From assembly GCF_000151105.2 (NCBI RefSeq), contig NC_014804.1, positions 1,662,567-1,726,566 of the forward strand: a stretch of DNA of 64,000 nt. Reading direction: 5' to 3'. Under the pieces are notes generated by a model, which ran no database searches, had not been told where the DNA came from, and saw only the letters and a program-made list of their open reading frames with translations. The stretch comes from Thermococcus barophilus MP. GTDB taxonomy: Archaea; Methanobacteriota_B; Thermococci; Thermococcales; Thermococcaceae. The number at the start of each line of letters is the position of its first letter. Position 1 is the first letter of the stretch. Shown here piece after piece: positions 17,205 to 26,855 of the stretch. Made by a program: the position numbers and the translations under genes.

Positions 17205-18647
17205 ATGAAAATTGAAGATGTTTACATTTGGGATACCAACGCTAAGTGGCTCGGCATTTCACCGTTTCAGCTTATGGAAAACGCTGGTGCTGGAGTGGCA
17301 AGAGCAATAGAAGAAAAGTTTGGAAGAGGACTTAAAGTTGCAATATTCTGTGGAACTGGAAACAACGGCGGAGATGGCTTTGTTGCTGCCAGGCATCTTA
17401 GCTTTGAGAATGATGTAACTGTTTTTCTCGTCGGCGATGAAATAAAAATCAGAAGTGAGGAAGCTAAACACAATTGGGAGATCCTCAAAAAGCTTGACTT
17501 TGTAAAAATCAAAATCCTTAAGGACTCAAGCCAGATAAAGGGTCTCAATCTTGAAGAGTATGATGTCATCGTTGATGCCCTTCTCGGCGCTGGAACTAAA
17601 GGAGAGCCGAGAGAGCCTATACGCTCAGCGATTAAAAAAATCAATGAATATTCCGGAAAGGCTAAGATTGTGAGTGTTGACCTGCCAAGTGGCTATCCTT
17701 CAAAAGTTCAGGTCAAATGCGACTTTGCCGTAACTTTCCAGTGGGACAAAGAAGAGTTTGAGGGCTTTGAAAGGATTGTTGCCAAAATTGGCTATCCAAA
17801 GGAGCTTTATCACTTAGTTGGCCCAGGAAATGCAAAGTTTGCCTTACGGAAGAAAGGAGAGCACAAAGGACAGAACGGAAGGCTTTTGATAATTGGTGGA
17901 AGTGAGGATTATTTTGGCGCTCCCTACTTAGCAGCAAAAGCTGCCAGCTATATCGTTGATTTAGTATATTTGGTGATGCCAGAATATTCAGCGAAACGCA
18001 TAACTGATCCGGACATGATTTTGAGGCCCGTTGAAGGAAAAAACTTCACAAGAGAGCATCTTGAAGAAGTTTTGGCATTAACTGAAAAGGCTGATGCCGT
18101 CATCGTAGGCCCAGGTATTGGACTCAGGGATGAAACCAGGGAGTTCGTTAGAGAATTTGTAAAGCGCTGTGAAAAGCCTTTAGTTATAGATGCTGACGGA
18201 TTAAAAGCCATAGCTGAAGATTTAAGCGTCCTCAATGGCAAAACATTCGTACTAACACCACATGCTGGAGAATTTAAAACGCTCTTTGGAGAGAAGCCGG
18301 AAGGCTCGCTGAAGGAGAAAGCTGGGCTTGTCATGAAGAAAGCAAAAGAAATTAACGGTGTAATTCTCCTTAAGGGGGTTTACGATATCATCAGCGATGG
18401 AAAAGTCTGGAAGTACAATAAAACAGGAAATAGGGGGATGACAACTGGGGGAACTGGAGATGTTTTGGCTGGTATTATTGGAGCATTGCTCGCTCTTGGA
18501 AATTCACCGCTTAGAGCAGCTTCCGTTGGAGCATTCCTCAATGGATTGGCTGGAGACACGGTCAAAGAGGAGCTTGGCGAGAACTTCACGGCACTGAATG
18601 TTGCGAAAAAAGTCCCTCATGCTGTTAAGTGGGTTTTGGAGTTTTAA
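17205..18647 (+). CDS. nnr: Bifunctional NAD(P)HX epimerase/ADP-dependent dehydratase
   Basis: Repairs hydrated NADH and NADPH. The N-terminal YjeF_N epimerase (about 1-210) shows GISPFQLMENAGAGVARAIE and CGTGNNGGDGFVAARHL. The C-terminal carbohydrate-kinase-like dehydratase (about 220-480) shows GPGIGLRDE, VIDADGLKAI, LTPHAGEFK and the GNRGMTTGGTGDVLAG nucleotide loop. The fusion is the usual archaeal arrangement (480 aa). The start at ATG 17205 follows GGTGATGCTT, the window's favourite start context; ATG 17193 lies upstream of that signal. It ends 7 bp from the convergent ArsR gene. Confidence 0.96.
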   Translation: MKIEDVYIWDTNAKWLGISPFQLMENAGAGVARAIEEKFGRGLKVAIFCGTGNNGGDGFVAARHLSFENDVTVFLVGDEIKIRSEEAKHNWEILKKLDFVKIKILKDSSQIKGLNLEEYDVIVDALLGAGTKGEPREPIRSAIKKINEYSGKAKIVSVDLPSGYPSKVQVKCDFAVTFQWDKEEFEGFERIVAKIGYPKELYHLVGPGNAKFALRKKGEHKGQNGRLLIIGGSEDYFGAPYLAAKAASYIVDLVYLVMPEYSAKRITDPDMILRPVEGKNFTREHLEEVLALTEKADAVIVGPGIGLRDETREFVREFVKRCEKPLVIDADGLKAIAEDLSVLNGKTFVLTPHAGEFKTLFGEKPEGSLKEKAGLVMKKAKEINGVILLKGVYDIISDGKVWKYNKTGNRGMTTGGTGDVLAGIIGALLALGNSPLRAASVGAFLNGLAGDTVKEELGENFTALNVAKKVPHAVKWVLEF

Positions 18648-18654
18648 TTTATTG

Positions 18655-19212
18655 TCATAGCTCCAGCAAATTCTTCATCTTTTTCGCTTTTTCGCAGAAC
18701 TCACATGATTGAAGAAACACAAGCAAATTTAACAGATGAAAAAGTTCGATCTCTTTCAGGTCTAAATCTGCTTGGGATACTTTTTGAATAATTGGTCTTG
18801 AGTTGTCCTCTATCTCTTTTAAAATCTGGGCGGTTAATCTGAGAAATTCATTCTCATTCTTTATCTTGATCCCAGATTTTTTGAGAATTTCCATGAGCCT
18901 TGATGCTTCTATCCGGAGATACTGCTTTCTAAATTCCTCGATGCTCTCATCTGGCTCAACTTTGAGAAGGAAGAGTCTTGCTGTTCGGGCATAAATTCTT
19001 TCGTTTCCTTCTTGTCCTATTTCTTCAACAAAGCCCGCATTCTCAAGGACTTTGATGTGTCTGTATACTGTCGAGCGATCTTTTTTTAAAAACGAACTCA
19101 ATTCGGCGATGCTCATTGGATGTCTTCTCAGAAGCTCAAGAATTTTAAAACGGGTGGGCTCTGCAAGTACTTTCATCCTCTCTATCTCTGTTATTATGAG
19201 AACTTCCCTCAT
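18655..19212 (-). CDS. ArsR-family winged-helix regulator with C-terminal CxxC
   Basis: A transcriptional regulator of 185 residues. The winged helix-turn-helix at about 10-75 reads LAEPTRFKILELLRRHPMSI then DRSTVYRHIKVLENAGFVEE. The C-terminal half is helical and ends with SCEFCEKAKKMKNLLEL; the two cysteines spaced CxxC could bind metal or sense redox (inference). ATG 19212 follows AGTGATGACT; ATG 19218 is an alternative. It is the last gene of the leftward ArsR-DUF211-ArsR operon and is only distantly similar to the ArsR protein that heads it. Confidence 0.87.
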   Translation of the reverse strand: MREVLIITEIERMKVLAEPTRFKILELLRRHPMSIAELSSFLKKDRSTVYRHIKVLENAGFVEEIGQEGNERIYARTARLFLLKVEPDESIEEFRKQYLRIEASRLMEILKKSGIKIKNENEFLRLTAQILKEIEDNSRPIIQKVSQADLDLKEIELFHLLNLLVFLQSCEFCEKAKKMKNLLEL

Positions 19213-19220
19213 AGTCATCA

Positions 19221-19526
19221 CTAAAATTCGTCTAATTTGTCCTGTGGAGTTTCACTTTCTTCAATTATCCTTTTTCCTGCAGCAACCATGTCTATGCTGT
19301 GCACAACGCCGCCAAATTCCTCTATTGTCCTGACTATTTCGTCGTAGTCTAAGTTATCGCCAACTATCGTTATTTTTATGTTCTCCGTTTCTTTGTCAAT
19401 TTCTACGAGTGTTATGTTAACCCCTTCAACTCCACGAATTTCGCTCAGTCCCAAAGCTAATTCCGTGACCATGGGCTGATGTGGTTTAAGCACATCAAGG
19501 ACGAGAAGTCTGATCCCTCTTGCCAT
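19221..19526 (-). CDS. DUF211 family protein
   Basis: A 101-residue ferredoxin-like-fold protein of the archaeal DUF211 family (ARGIRLLVLDVLKPHQP at the start, then GVEGVNITLVEIDKETENIKITI and IEEFGGVVHSID). Function unknown; homologues form oligomers and resemble small-molecule-binding ACT-type domains (inference). It lies between two ArsR regulators, 28 bp after the first and with a near-overlap to the second, so it is in the same operon. Confidence 0.9.
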   Translation of the reverse strand: MARGIRLLVLDVLKPHQPMVTELALGLSEIRGVEGVNITLVEIDKETENIKITIVGDNLDYDEIVRTIEEFGGVVHSIDMVAAGKRIIEESETPQDKLDEF

Positions 19527-19554
19527 TTTCTCTTCCCCTTCTCACCTCAAGTAT

Positions 19555-20133
19555 TCACTTTTTAAGGATTTCCCCAAGTTTTTTCAGCAACTTTAATGCC
19601 TCTTCATCTCTTCCTATCTCTGCCATGCTGAGCCATTCAATGGCATGGATTATGTCCTCATTTGAAAAGTCCTTAAGTAGCTCTTCCTTTTCTTCAATTT
19701 CCTTGGAGATTTTCATTTTGTATTCATGTTCCTTTTCAAGTATCCTGTCCATTGTGTTGAGTAGCTCTTCTTCATCGAATTCGTACCCAAGAGCTTTGAA
19801 TATGTCAAGCTTTGTTTTTAATCTTGATCTTGCAAAGTACCTCAGCTCTTCATCCCCAAGGTAGAGGTTTATGTAAAATGCGTCGGCTGTTCTGCCGTAA
19901 TACTTTTCAACGAGGTTCCCTTTCATCTCTGTTCTTTTAACCTCAACCAGTCCAGCTTCTTTAAGCTTTTCAATGTGGTGATACACTGTCTGTGGTGTTT
20001 TGCCGAGAATTTCAGAAAGCTGGGAAATCGTCATTTCCCTGTTCCTTAGGAGTTGAAGTATTTTCCTTCTTGTGTCTTCAAGCATAAGCTTGATGACCTT
20101 TGGATCGGTAATCACTTTGACTTTCTTACTCAT
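19555..20133 (-). CDS. ArsR-family winged-helix regulator heading the operon
   Basis: 192 residues. The winged helix (about 8-80) contains LEDTRRKILQLLRNREMTIS then TPQTVYHHIEKLKEAGLVEV. A tyrosine-rich segment (KYYGRTADAFYINLY) and a long coiled-coil C-terminal region (about 125-192) suggest dimerisation. The ATG at 20133 has GGTGATCGAA upstream. The promoter carries the perfect inverted repeat AACGTTC-N12-GAACGTT at the predicted transcription start, so autoregulation is likely. Ligand unknown. Confidence 0.88.
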   Translation of the reverse strand: MSKKVKVITDPKVIKLMLEDTRRKILQLLRNREMTISQLSEILGKTPQTVYHHIEKLKEAGLVEVKRTEMKGNLVEKYYGRTADAFYINLYLGDEELRYFARSRLKTKLDIFKALGYEFDEEELLNTMDRILEKEHEYKMKISKEIEEKEELLKDFSNEDIIHAIEWLSMAEIGRDEEALKLLKKLGEILKK

Positions 20134-20150
20134 TTCGATCACCTAATTTT

Positions 20151-20176
20151 AACGTTCTAATTTTTGTTTGAACGTT
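20151..20176. promoter_or_regulatory. Inverted-repeat operator of the ArsR operon
   Basis: AACGTTC (20151-20157) and GAACGTT (20170-20176) form a perfect 7-bp inverted repeat with a 12-base spacer. Read leftward, a TATA box (GGTTATATTG, about 20190-20181) predicts transcription start near 20160, inside the repeat. This is the geometry of a repressor site. Which ArsR protein of the operon binds is inferred. Confidence 0.65.
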
Positions 20177-20244
20177 TCTGCAATATAACCTTTTCGGGTT
20201 TTCACATCCAACGAGTTTGCTAACCACTAAAGACTATATTTTTG

Positions 20245-20327
20245 ACATTTTTCTTTTCACAAGCCTTACCTTTTAGGGCGGGGTACGGTGTTCTGCAAAT
20301 TAGCCATTAAGCAGGAAAGCAACACTT
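20245..20327 (+). mobile_element. Solitary 83-bp copy of the IS200/IS605-type left end
   Basis: This stretch matches the segment just upstream of tnpB (45360-45442 on the minus strand). Both are exactly 83 bp. They share acatttttctttt at one end, a central cttttagggcgggg, and ggaaagcaacactt at the other end; the interior is diverged. No transposase gene or right end is present here. It is either a relic after loss of an element or a small non-autonomous copy. It lies between the ArsR promoter and the promoter of the acyl-CoA synthetase gene. Confidence 0.7.
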
Positions 20328-20376
20328 AGGTAAAATTTAAATTTGGAGTGGGAGAAAGCAGAACGGAGGTGGAAAA

Positions 20377-21768
20377 ATGAACTTAGAGTTTCTATTTTAC
20401 CCCAGGAGTGTTGCTGTGATAGGAGCATCGCATGTTCCGGGCAAGATAGGCAATGCGATAATGAAGTCAGTAGCGCGGCAGTTCAATGGGAAGATCTATG
20501 CTGTCAACGTTAAGGGTGGAGAAATTGAAATTAATGGACAAAGGTTCAAGGTCTACAGAAGTATTCTTGAGATTCCAGATGAAGTTGATGTTGCTGTCAT
20601 AGCTATTCCAGCCAAGTTCGTCCCCGATGTCATAGATGAGTGTGGACAAAAGGGAGTTAAGGGGGCAATAGTTATCTCGGCTGGATTTAAAGAAGCTGGG
20701 AGGGCTGATTTGGAAGAGGAGCTCGTAAAGAGAGCAAGAAAATGGGGCATTAGAATTGTAGGTCCAAACTGTCTTGGAGTTACAAACCTTGAGAACGGCT
20801 TTGACTGTAACTTCAACCCACCAGAAAGACAGGCAAGGCCAAAATTTGGTGGTATTGCTTTTATGAGCCAAAGCGGTGCTTTTGGCGCTGCAATTCTTGA
20901 CTGGGCTGCAAAGCACAATGTGGGAATGAGCAAGTTCATCAGCTTAGGTAACATGGCAGACTTGGATGAGAGCGACTTTATGAGCTATTTAAAGGATGAC
21001 CCCAAGACAAAAGTCATAACTGCCTATCTTGAAGGTGTCAAAGATGGCAGGAAATTCTTCAAAATTGCAAGGGAAACAACCAAAGCCAAGCCCGTAATAA
21101 TTTTAAAGGCTGGGAGAACTGAGGCGGGAGCTAAGGCAGCTGCTTCTCATACTGGCTCACTTGCGGGAAGTTATGCAATATATGAAGCAGCATTTGAGCA
21201 GACTGGTGTTTTAAGTGCAAAAAGCATGAGACAGCTCTTCAACTATGCAAAAGCCTTAGCCATGCAGAAGCCAGCAAAAGGGGACAGAATTGCCATAGTC
21301 ACAAACGGTGGCGGCGCTGGTGTTATGATGAGTGATGGATTGCTTGAGAAAGGGCTTAAGCTCGCTCAGCTCAGCGATGAAACTAATGAGAAGTTCGCAA
21401 AAGCCATAGAGGAAGGAAAGCTGCCTCACCACATGAGCTATAAAAACCCAATTGATGTCATTGGAGATGCTCCGTCAAAGAGGTATGAGTTAGCTATGCG
21501 CTATGCTTTGGAGGATCCAAATGTTGACGTTCTTGTCGTCATTGCTTTGTTCCAGAGCCCAGCGCTCGATGAAGGAATTGTTGATGTTATGGAAAAAGTG
21601 CAAGAGTACGGGAAGCCAATAGTCTTCGTTGCTCCCGGTGGAGAATATCCGGAGAAAATGGCGCGCAGAATCGAGGAGAAAGGGGTTCCTGTATTTGAGA
21701 CCGTCGAGGATGGAGTAGACGCGGTTTATGCTCTGGTTAAATATGGAAAGTATTTGAGTGAGGTTTGA
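20377..21768 (+). CDS. ADP-forming acetate/acyl-CoA ligase, alpha subunit
   Basis: Converts an acyl-CoA plus ADP and phosphate to the acid and ATP, the substrate-level phosphorylation step of Thermococcales peptide and sugar fermentation. At 463 residues it is the usual length of a separate alpha subunit. The CoA-binding Rossmann domain begins FYPRSVAVIGASHVPGKIG; succinyl-CoA-ligase-like domains follow, with FMSQSGAFGAAILDW and AASHTGSLAGSYAIYEAAF, whose His is the conserved phosphorylated residue. The beta subunit is not adjacent, as is common in the order. A TATA-like taaaatttaa is at 20331, and GGAGGT lies seven bases before ATG 20377. Which of the several isoenzymes this is cannot be told. 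Confidence 0.94.
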   Translation: MNLEFLFYPRSVAVIGASHVPGKIGNAIMKSVARQFNGKIYAVNVKGGEIEINGQRFKVYRSILEIPDEVDVAVIAIPAKFVPDVIDECGQKGVKGAIVISAGFKEAGRADLEEELVKRARKWGIRIVGPNCLGVTNLENGFDCNFNPPERQARPKFGGIAFMSQSGAFGAAILDWAAKHNVGMSKFISLGNMADLDESDFMSYLKDDPKTKVITAYLEGVKDGRKFFKIARETTKAKPVIILKAGRTEAGAKAAASHTGSLAGSYAIYEAAFEQTGVLSAKSMRQLFNYAKALAMQKPAKGDRIAIVTNGGGAGVMMSDGLLEKGLKLAQLSDETNEKFAKAIEEGKLPHHMSYKNPIDVIGDAPSKRYELAMRYALEDPNVDVLVVIALFQSPALDEGIVDVMEKVQEYGKPIVFVAPGGEYPEKMARRIEEKGVPVFETVEDGVDAVYALVKYGKYLSEV

Positions 21769-21918
21769 CTTTTTATCTTTTTTAACAGAAAACTTTAAAT
21801 TCTCCTCTTGCATTTTTTAAACCATGTTCGGTGATTGTTTTTGGCTTAGCTGATGCTGAAATCAAAACTCTTTTACTTGGGTTAGTCTATTTGATCAAAG
21901 CTTTTGGAGGTGCTTTTG

Positions 21919-23073
21919 ATGGCTGAATTCAAGGTTACGCCATGGGATGTCGAAGGAATGGTGGATTACGACAAGCTGATAAAGGAATTCGGAACACAGC
22001 CGCTGACAGATGAACTGCTTGAGAAAACAGCCGTGCTGACAAAGAGCGAACTGCCGCTCTACTTCAGGAGAAGATTCTTTTTCTCCCACAGAGACTACGA
22101 TTTAGTCCTTAAAGACTATGAAGAGGGTAGGGGCTTTTTCCTGTATACGGGAAGAGGTCCGAGCGGGCCGATGCATATTGGTCACATAATTCCTTTCTTC
22201 GCTACGAAATGGCTTCAGGAGAAGTTTGGAGTCAATTTGTATGTTCAAATCACAGATGATGAGAAATTCCTATTTAAGCCAAACCTAAGCTTTGAAGACA
22301 CCAAGAGATGGGCATATGAAAACATTTTGGACATAATTGCGGTTGGCTTTGATCCAGATAAGACTTTCATATTCCAAGACAGCGAATTCACGAAGATTTA
22401 TGAAATGGCTATCCCAATAGCGAAAAAAGTGACGTATTCAATGGCAAAAGCCGTTTTTGGCTTCACGGAGCAGAGCAAGATTGGAATGATTTTTTACCCG
22501 GCAATTCAAGCTGCCCCAACGTTCTTTGAAAAGAGGAGATGTCTAATTCCAGCGGCAATTGATCAAGACCCTTACTGGAGAATTCAGCGAGACTTTGCCG
22601 AGAGCTTGGGGTATTACAAGACGGCCGCACTCCACAGTAAGTTTGTTCCTCCTTTGACAGGATTGGAGGGTAAAATGAGCGCATCAAAGCCTGAAACTGC
22701 TGTTTATTTAACAGATGATCCAGAAGAGGCAGGCAAAAAGATCTGGAAGTTTGCCTTAACCGGTGGTCAGCCAACGGTAAAAGAGCAGAGGGAAAAAGGT
22801 GGAAATCCTGAAAAATGTGTGGTCTTCAAATGGCTCGAGATATTCTTTGAGCCGGATGATAAGGCTCTGCTTGAGAGATACCACGCATGCAAGAGCGGTG
22901 CTCTGCTTTGTGGGGAATGCAAGCGCTATCTCATAAAGAAAGTCCAGGAATTCCTTAAAGAGCACCAGAAGAGAAGGGAGAAAGCTAAAGATGAGATTGA
23001 GAAGTTCAAGTACACCGGTGAGTTGGCAAGGGAGCAGTGGGACAAAGCAATCCCCGAGCCTCTGAGGAGGTGA
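21919..23073 (+). CDS. trpS: Tryptophanyl-tRNA synthetase
   Basis: A class I synthetase charging tRNA-Trp. The 384-residue protein shows the archaeal/eukaryotic type: GRGPSGPMHIGHIIPF (HIGH-like motif), QITDDEKFLFK, AAIDQDPYWRIQRDFAESLG and GKMSASKPETAVYLTDD (KMSAS). A helical anticodon-binding domain follows. The N-terminal extension starts AEFKVTPWDVEGMVDYDKLI, characteristic of this group. I chose ATG 21919 after GGAGGTGCTTTTG; an upstream in-frame start at 21904 would precede that ribosome-binding site. The 150-bp gap before it holds no further gene that I can see. Confidence 0.97.
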   Translation: MAEFKVTPWDVEGMVDYDKLIKEFGTQPLTDELLEKTAVLTKSELPLYFRRRFFFSHRDYDLVLKDYEEGRGFFLYTGRGPSGPMHIGHIIPFFATKWLQEKFGVNLYVQITDDEKFLFKPNLSFEDTKRWAYENILDIIAVGFDPDKTFIFQDSEFTKIYEMAIPIAKKVTYSMAKAVFGFTEQSKIGMIFYPAIQAAPTFFEKRRCLIPAAIDQDPYWRIQRDFAESLGYYKTAALHSKFVPPLTGLEGKMSASKPETAVYLTDDPEEAGKKIWKFALTGGQPTVKEQREKGGNPEKCVVFKWLEIFFEPDDKALLERYHACKSGALLCGECKRYLIKKVQEFLKEHQKRREKAKDEIEKFKYTGELAREQWDKAIPEPLRR

Positions 23074-23156
23074 TTTTCTTCTTCCTTAATTTTTTGTGAG
23101 CTATTGTTTTGGGCATAATTATAAACTCTAATAGATTACTTAACTTTGGTGATCCC

Positions 23157-23834
23157 ATGATCCGCTTACCATTTAGAGATGGCTTTTATGAGGTCAATCC
23201 AAGCAAGATAATATGCCTCGGGAGGAATTACGCTGAACACGCAAAGGAGTTAGGTCATGAGGTTCCAAAAGAACCAGTAATTTTCCTTAAGCCTCCTTCC
23301 GCTTTGATAGGGCCAAATCAGACAATAATTCTACCAAAAAAGAGCAGAGAAGTTCACCACGAAGTTGAGCTTGCCGTTATTATAGGAAAGAGGGGGAAGA
23401 ACATCCCAAGAGAGAAAGCCATGGATTACGTGCTGGGCTATACAATCCTGCTCGACATCACCGCCAGAGACCTGCAGTGGGAAGCTAAGAGAAAGGGTCT
23501 CCCTTGGACAGTTGCTAAAGGCTTTGACACCTTTGCTCCTATTGGACCAAGAATTGTCCCAAAAGAAGAGCTTGATCCAAGCGACCTTGAGATAGGGCTG
23601 AAAGTTAACGGAGAAGTCAGGCAGCTCTCAAGGACAGGCAAGATGATTTTTAAGATTCCGGAGATAATCGAGTACATCTCAAGCATAATGACCCTCGAGA
23701 AGGGCGATATAATTGCAACGGGAACTCCAGAGGGTGTTGGCCCTCTAAGGCACGGCGACACAGTTGAGGCGTGGATTGAAGGGATCGGAGTTTTAAAGGA
23801 AAATGTGCTGGCGGAGAGGTCAATACTATGCTGA
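23157..23834 (+). CDS. Fumarylacetoacetate hydrolase family protein
   Basis: A 225-residue FAH-fold enzyme. ICLGRNYAEHAKELG and EPVIFLKPPSALIGP are the usual N-terminal signatures; the metal ligands are visible in HHEVELAVIIGKRG and GYTILLDITARDLQ. The C-terminal GDIIATGTPEGVGPL closes the active site. Family members include acylpyruvate hydrolases, oxaloacetate decarboxylases and 2-hydroxyhepta-2,4-diene-1,7-dioate isomerases; the substrate here is not predictable. ATG 23157 follows GGTGATCCC. Its end overlaps the convergent neighbour by 9 bp. Confidence 0.93.
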   Translation: MIRLPFRDGFYEVNPSKIICLGRNYAEHAKELGHEVPKEPVIFLKPPSALIGPNQTIILPKKSREVHHEVELAVIIGKRGKNIPREKAMDYVLGYTILLDITARDLQWEAKRKGLPWTVAKGFDTFAPIGPRIVPKEELDPSDLEIGLKVNGEVRQLSRTGKMIFKIPEIIEYISSIMTLEKGDIIATGTPEGVGPLRHGDTVEAWIEGIGVLKENVLAERSILC

Positions 23835-24212
23835 TTTCTTTTCTCTCAGCTTTACAGAAATCCACTGCATCTTATTTTCTTCATTTTTAACAACCAAAAT
23901 GTAGTCTCCTTGTGGAATCTTGACATTGTTGAACTCAACACCTTTTACATGTTCCCAAGCCTTATAGTATTCGAAGTGCTCTCCCTGCTTCATTTTCTCA
24001 AAGTTTTCTCTGGTCATAATATAAACGCTTATCTTTCCGTTTGCCTTTACATACCCTTCAAGGATTGAATCCCCTAAAAGATGGTACATTTTGTATTCGT
24101 TGAGGTTTGTTTTCCACTGGTATGTATAGCTCCCGTAGTGGGAAATTAGACCATAAACTGCAATCCCGATTATGATTAGCATCGCTAATGCTGCTACGAT
24201 ACCTCTTCTCAT
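23826..24212 (-). CDS. Membrane-anchored hypothetical protein
   Basis: 128 residues with one N-terminal membrane anchor (GIVAALAMLIIIGIAVYGLI, about 4-23), and the rest predicted outside. The extracytoplasmic domain is short and beta-rich (SILEGYVKANGKISVYIMTR, VEFNNVKIPQGDYILVVKNE), reminiscent of small GOLD/emp24-like sandwiches, which is only a resemblance. The start ATG 24212 follows GGTGATAGC; a longer frame to 24266 is not supported. Conserved-looking Thermococcales gene of unknown function. The Trm14 gene stops inside the upstream region at 24253. Confidence 0.7.
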   Translation of the reverse strand: MRRGIVAALAMLIIIGIAVYGLISHYGSYTYQWKTNLNEYKMYHLLGDSILEGYVKANGKISVYIMTRENFEKMKQGEHFEYYKAWEHVKGVEFNNVKIPQGDYILVVKNEENKMQWISVKLREKKSA

Positions 24213-24252
24213 GCTATCACCGAAAAGAGTAAAGAAAATCGGCTTAAAAGTT

Positions 24253-25392
<1,140 letters not shown>

Positions 25393-26112
25393 TCAGAAAA
25401 GTTCTCCATTAATGAATCTTTTTGTTAGTTCACTTTTTGGTCTTTCGAACACTTCCTTAGTTTTGCCAACTTCAACTATCTTTCCAGCGTACATGTGGGC
25501 GACCCTGTCGGCGAGCCTCTTCGCCTGGAACATGTTGTGGGTCGAGAAGACTATCGTCGTGCCGTTTTCCTTGGTGATTTCCTTTACGATGTCCTCTATT
25601 ATGGCCGAGTTCGTTGGGTCAAGGTTGGCTGTAGGCTCGTCCATCAGGAGGAGCTTCGGCTCAAGGACTATCGCCCTCGCTATGGCGACCCTCTGTTTTT
25701 CTCCGCCGGACAGCGTTTTGGCCTTTCTCTTTTCGTAGCCCTCAAGCCTCACAAGGGAGAGCACCTCGTGAACTTTTTTCTCTATCTCTGCCCTGGAGTA
25801 GCCCCTCAGCTTTAACCCATAGGCGATGTTCTTGAAAACGGTCGTGTTGAACATTACCGGGGTCTGAAACACCATGGTGATGTTTTTTCTCAGCTCCCCC
25901 GGCCGGCTCCAGTTGACAGGCTTCCCATCGAAAAAGTACTCCCCCGAGTCGGGCCTCTCAAGCAAGGCCAAAATCCTCAGCAGGGTGGTCTTCCCGGCCC
26001 CGCTGTGCCCCATGACGCAGAATATCTCGCCCTTTTTGACCTCAAGGCTCACACCGTCCAGCGCCCTGTGGTCTTCGTAGCTCTTAACTAAGTTCTCGGC
26101 CCTCACTATCAT
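25393..26112 (-). CDS. tupC: Tungstate-type ABC transporter ATPase
   Basis: A 239-residue ABC ATPase with Walker A (GHSGAGKTT), Q-loop (VFQTPVMF), signature LSGGEKQR, Walker B (LLLMDEPTANLD) and H-loop (STHN). ATG 26112 overlaps the permease stop as ATGA, so it is the third gene of a tupABC-like operon. Most of the gene is clearly GC-rich (one 60-base line at 25681 counts 55 %) whereas its last about 60 bp are AT-rich like the surroundings. Substrate is inferred from the binding protein: tungstate, possibly molybdate. Confidence 0.9.
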   Translation of the reverse strand: MIVRAENLVKSYEDHRALDGVSLEVKKGEIFCVMGHSGAGKTTLLRILALLERPDSGEYFFDGKPVNWSRPGELRKNITMVFQTPVMFNTTVFKNIAYGLKLRGYSRAEIEKKVHEVLSLVRLEGYEKRKAKTLSGGEKQRVAIARAIVLEPKLLLMDEPTANLDPTNSAIIEDIVKEITKENGTTIVFSTHNMFQAKRLADRVAHMYAGKIVEVGKTKEVFERPKSELTKRFINGELF

Positions 26113-26816
26113 TCCAACCACTTCCGCACAAGGTTTGAAAGCAGGTTCACAGCCAATACTATGCCCATGAGGATTATGCCCAGCGCTATCGCCATATTTA
26201 TCTCCGCCCTGACGGTGTACATCTGTATTGCAGTGGTGAGAACCCGGGTGTTGTAAACGCCACCCCTAACGTAGATGTTGCCGCCGATCATGAGGGCTAT
26301 GCCGAGCTCGGCTATGGCCCTGTTGAAGGCCGCTATGATGGCTAAGACTATACCTCCGACGCTCTCCCTGACCACTTGGAAGGATGCACGCATCTCATCG
26401 GCACCGAGAGTTAAGGCCAGCTCTCTCACCTCACCCTCTATCGACTCCAGCGAGTTCACGACTATGCTCATAATTATTGGGGTTATCAACAATGCTTGAC
26501 CGACGCTTATCCCCATCTCCGTGTAGAGAAGGCCGAGGGAACCGAGCGGGCCGAGGGGGACGAACATCAGGTAGAGCACCAGGCCCCAGATAACGGTCGG
26601 GACTCCCATGAGCCCGTTTATCAGGGTCTTAACCAGCCATTTGCCGGGGAAGTCCTTCAGGCCGAGGAGCACTGAAATCGGCAGAGACCACGCCACCGCC
26701 ATCAGTGTCGCTATGCCTGAAACCTTGATGGAACGGAGGGCTATCTCTATCACGTAGGGGTCGTCTATCAGCTTCACAGCCTCTGAAAATCCCTGGATTA
26801 TGTAGTCCCACGCCAT
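26109..26816 (-). CDS. tupB: Tungstate-type ABC transporter permease
   Basis: A 235-residue permease with five to six membrane helices (for example GIATLMAVAWSLPISVLLGL, MGVPTVIWGLVLYLMFVPLG, and VNLLSNLV at the end). The cytoplasmic EAA-type loop is ELALTLGADEMRASFQVV, followed by ESVGGIVLAIIAAFNRAIAE. This is the TupB pattern. The gene is the most GC-rich part of the tract (39 of 60 counted at 26521-26580). It lies 39 bp after the binding-protein gene. Confidence 0.9.
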   Translation of the reverse strand: MAWDYIIQGFSEAVKLIDDPYVIEIALRSIKVSGIATLMAVAWSLPISVLLGLKDFPGKWLVKTLINGLMGVPTVIWGLVLYLMFVPLGPLGSLGLLYTEMGISVGQALLITPIIMSIVVNSLESIEGEVRELALTLGADEMRASFQVVRESVGGIVLAIIAAFNRAIAELGIALMIGGNIYVRGGVYNTRVLTTAIQMYTVRAEINMAIALGIILMGIVLAVNLLSNLVRKWLE

Positions 26817-26855
26817 CTTTCATCCACCCTGAGATGGAGGAAAGAAATAAAAGGC

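Noticed and set aside
21831-21900. Possible C/D box sRNA upstream of trpS (ggtgattg ... ctga)
   Set aside because: C box does not fit RTGATGA and no D box follows at the right distance.
24114-24125. ORB-like tccactggt in the membrane-anchored protein gene
   Set aside because: Eight of nine core bases only, no flanking ORB sequence, 13 kb from the origin.
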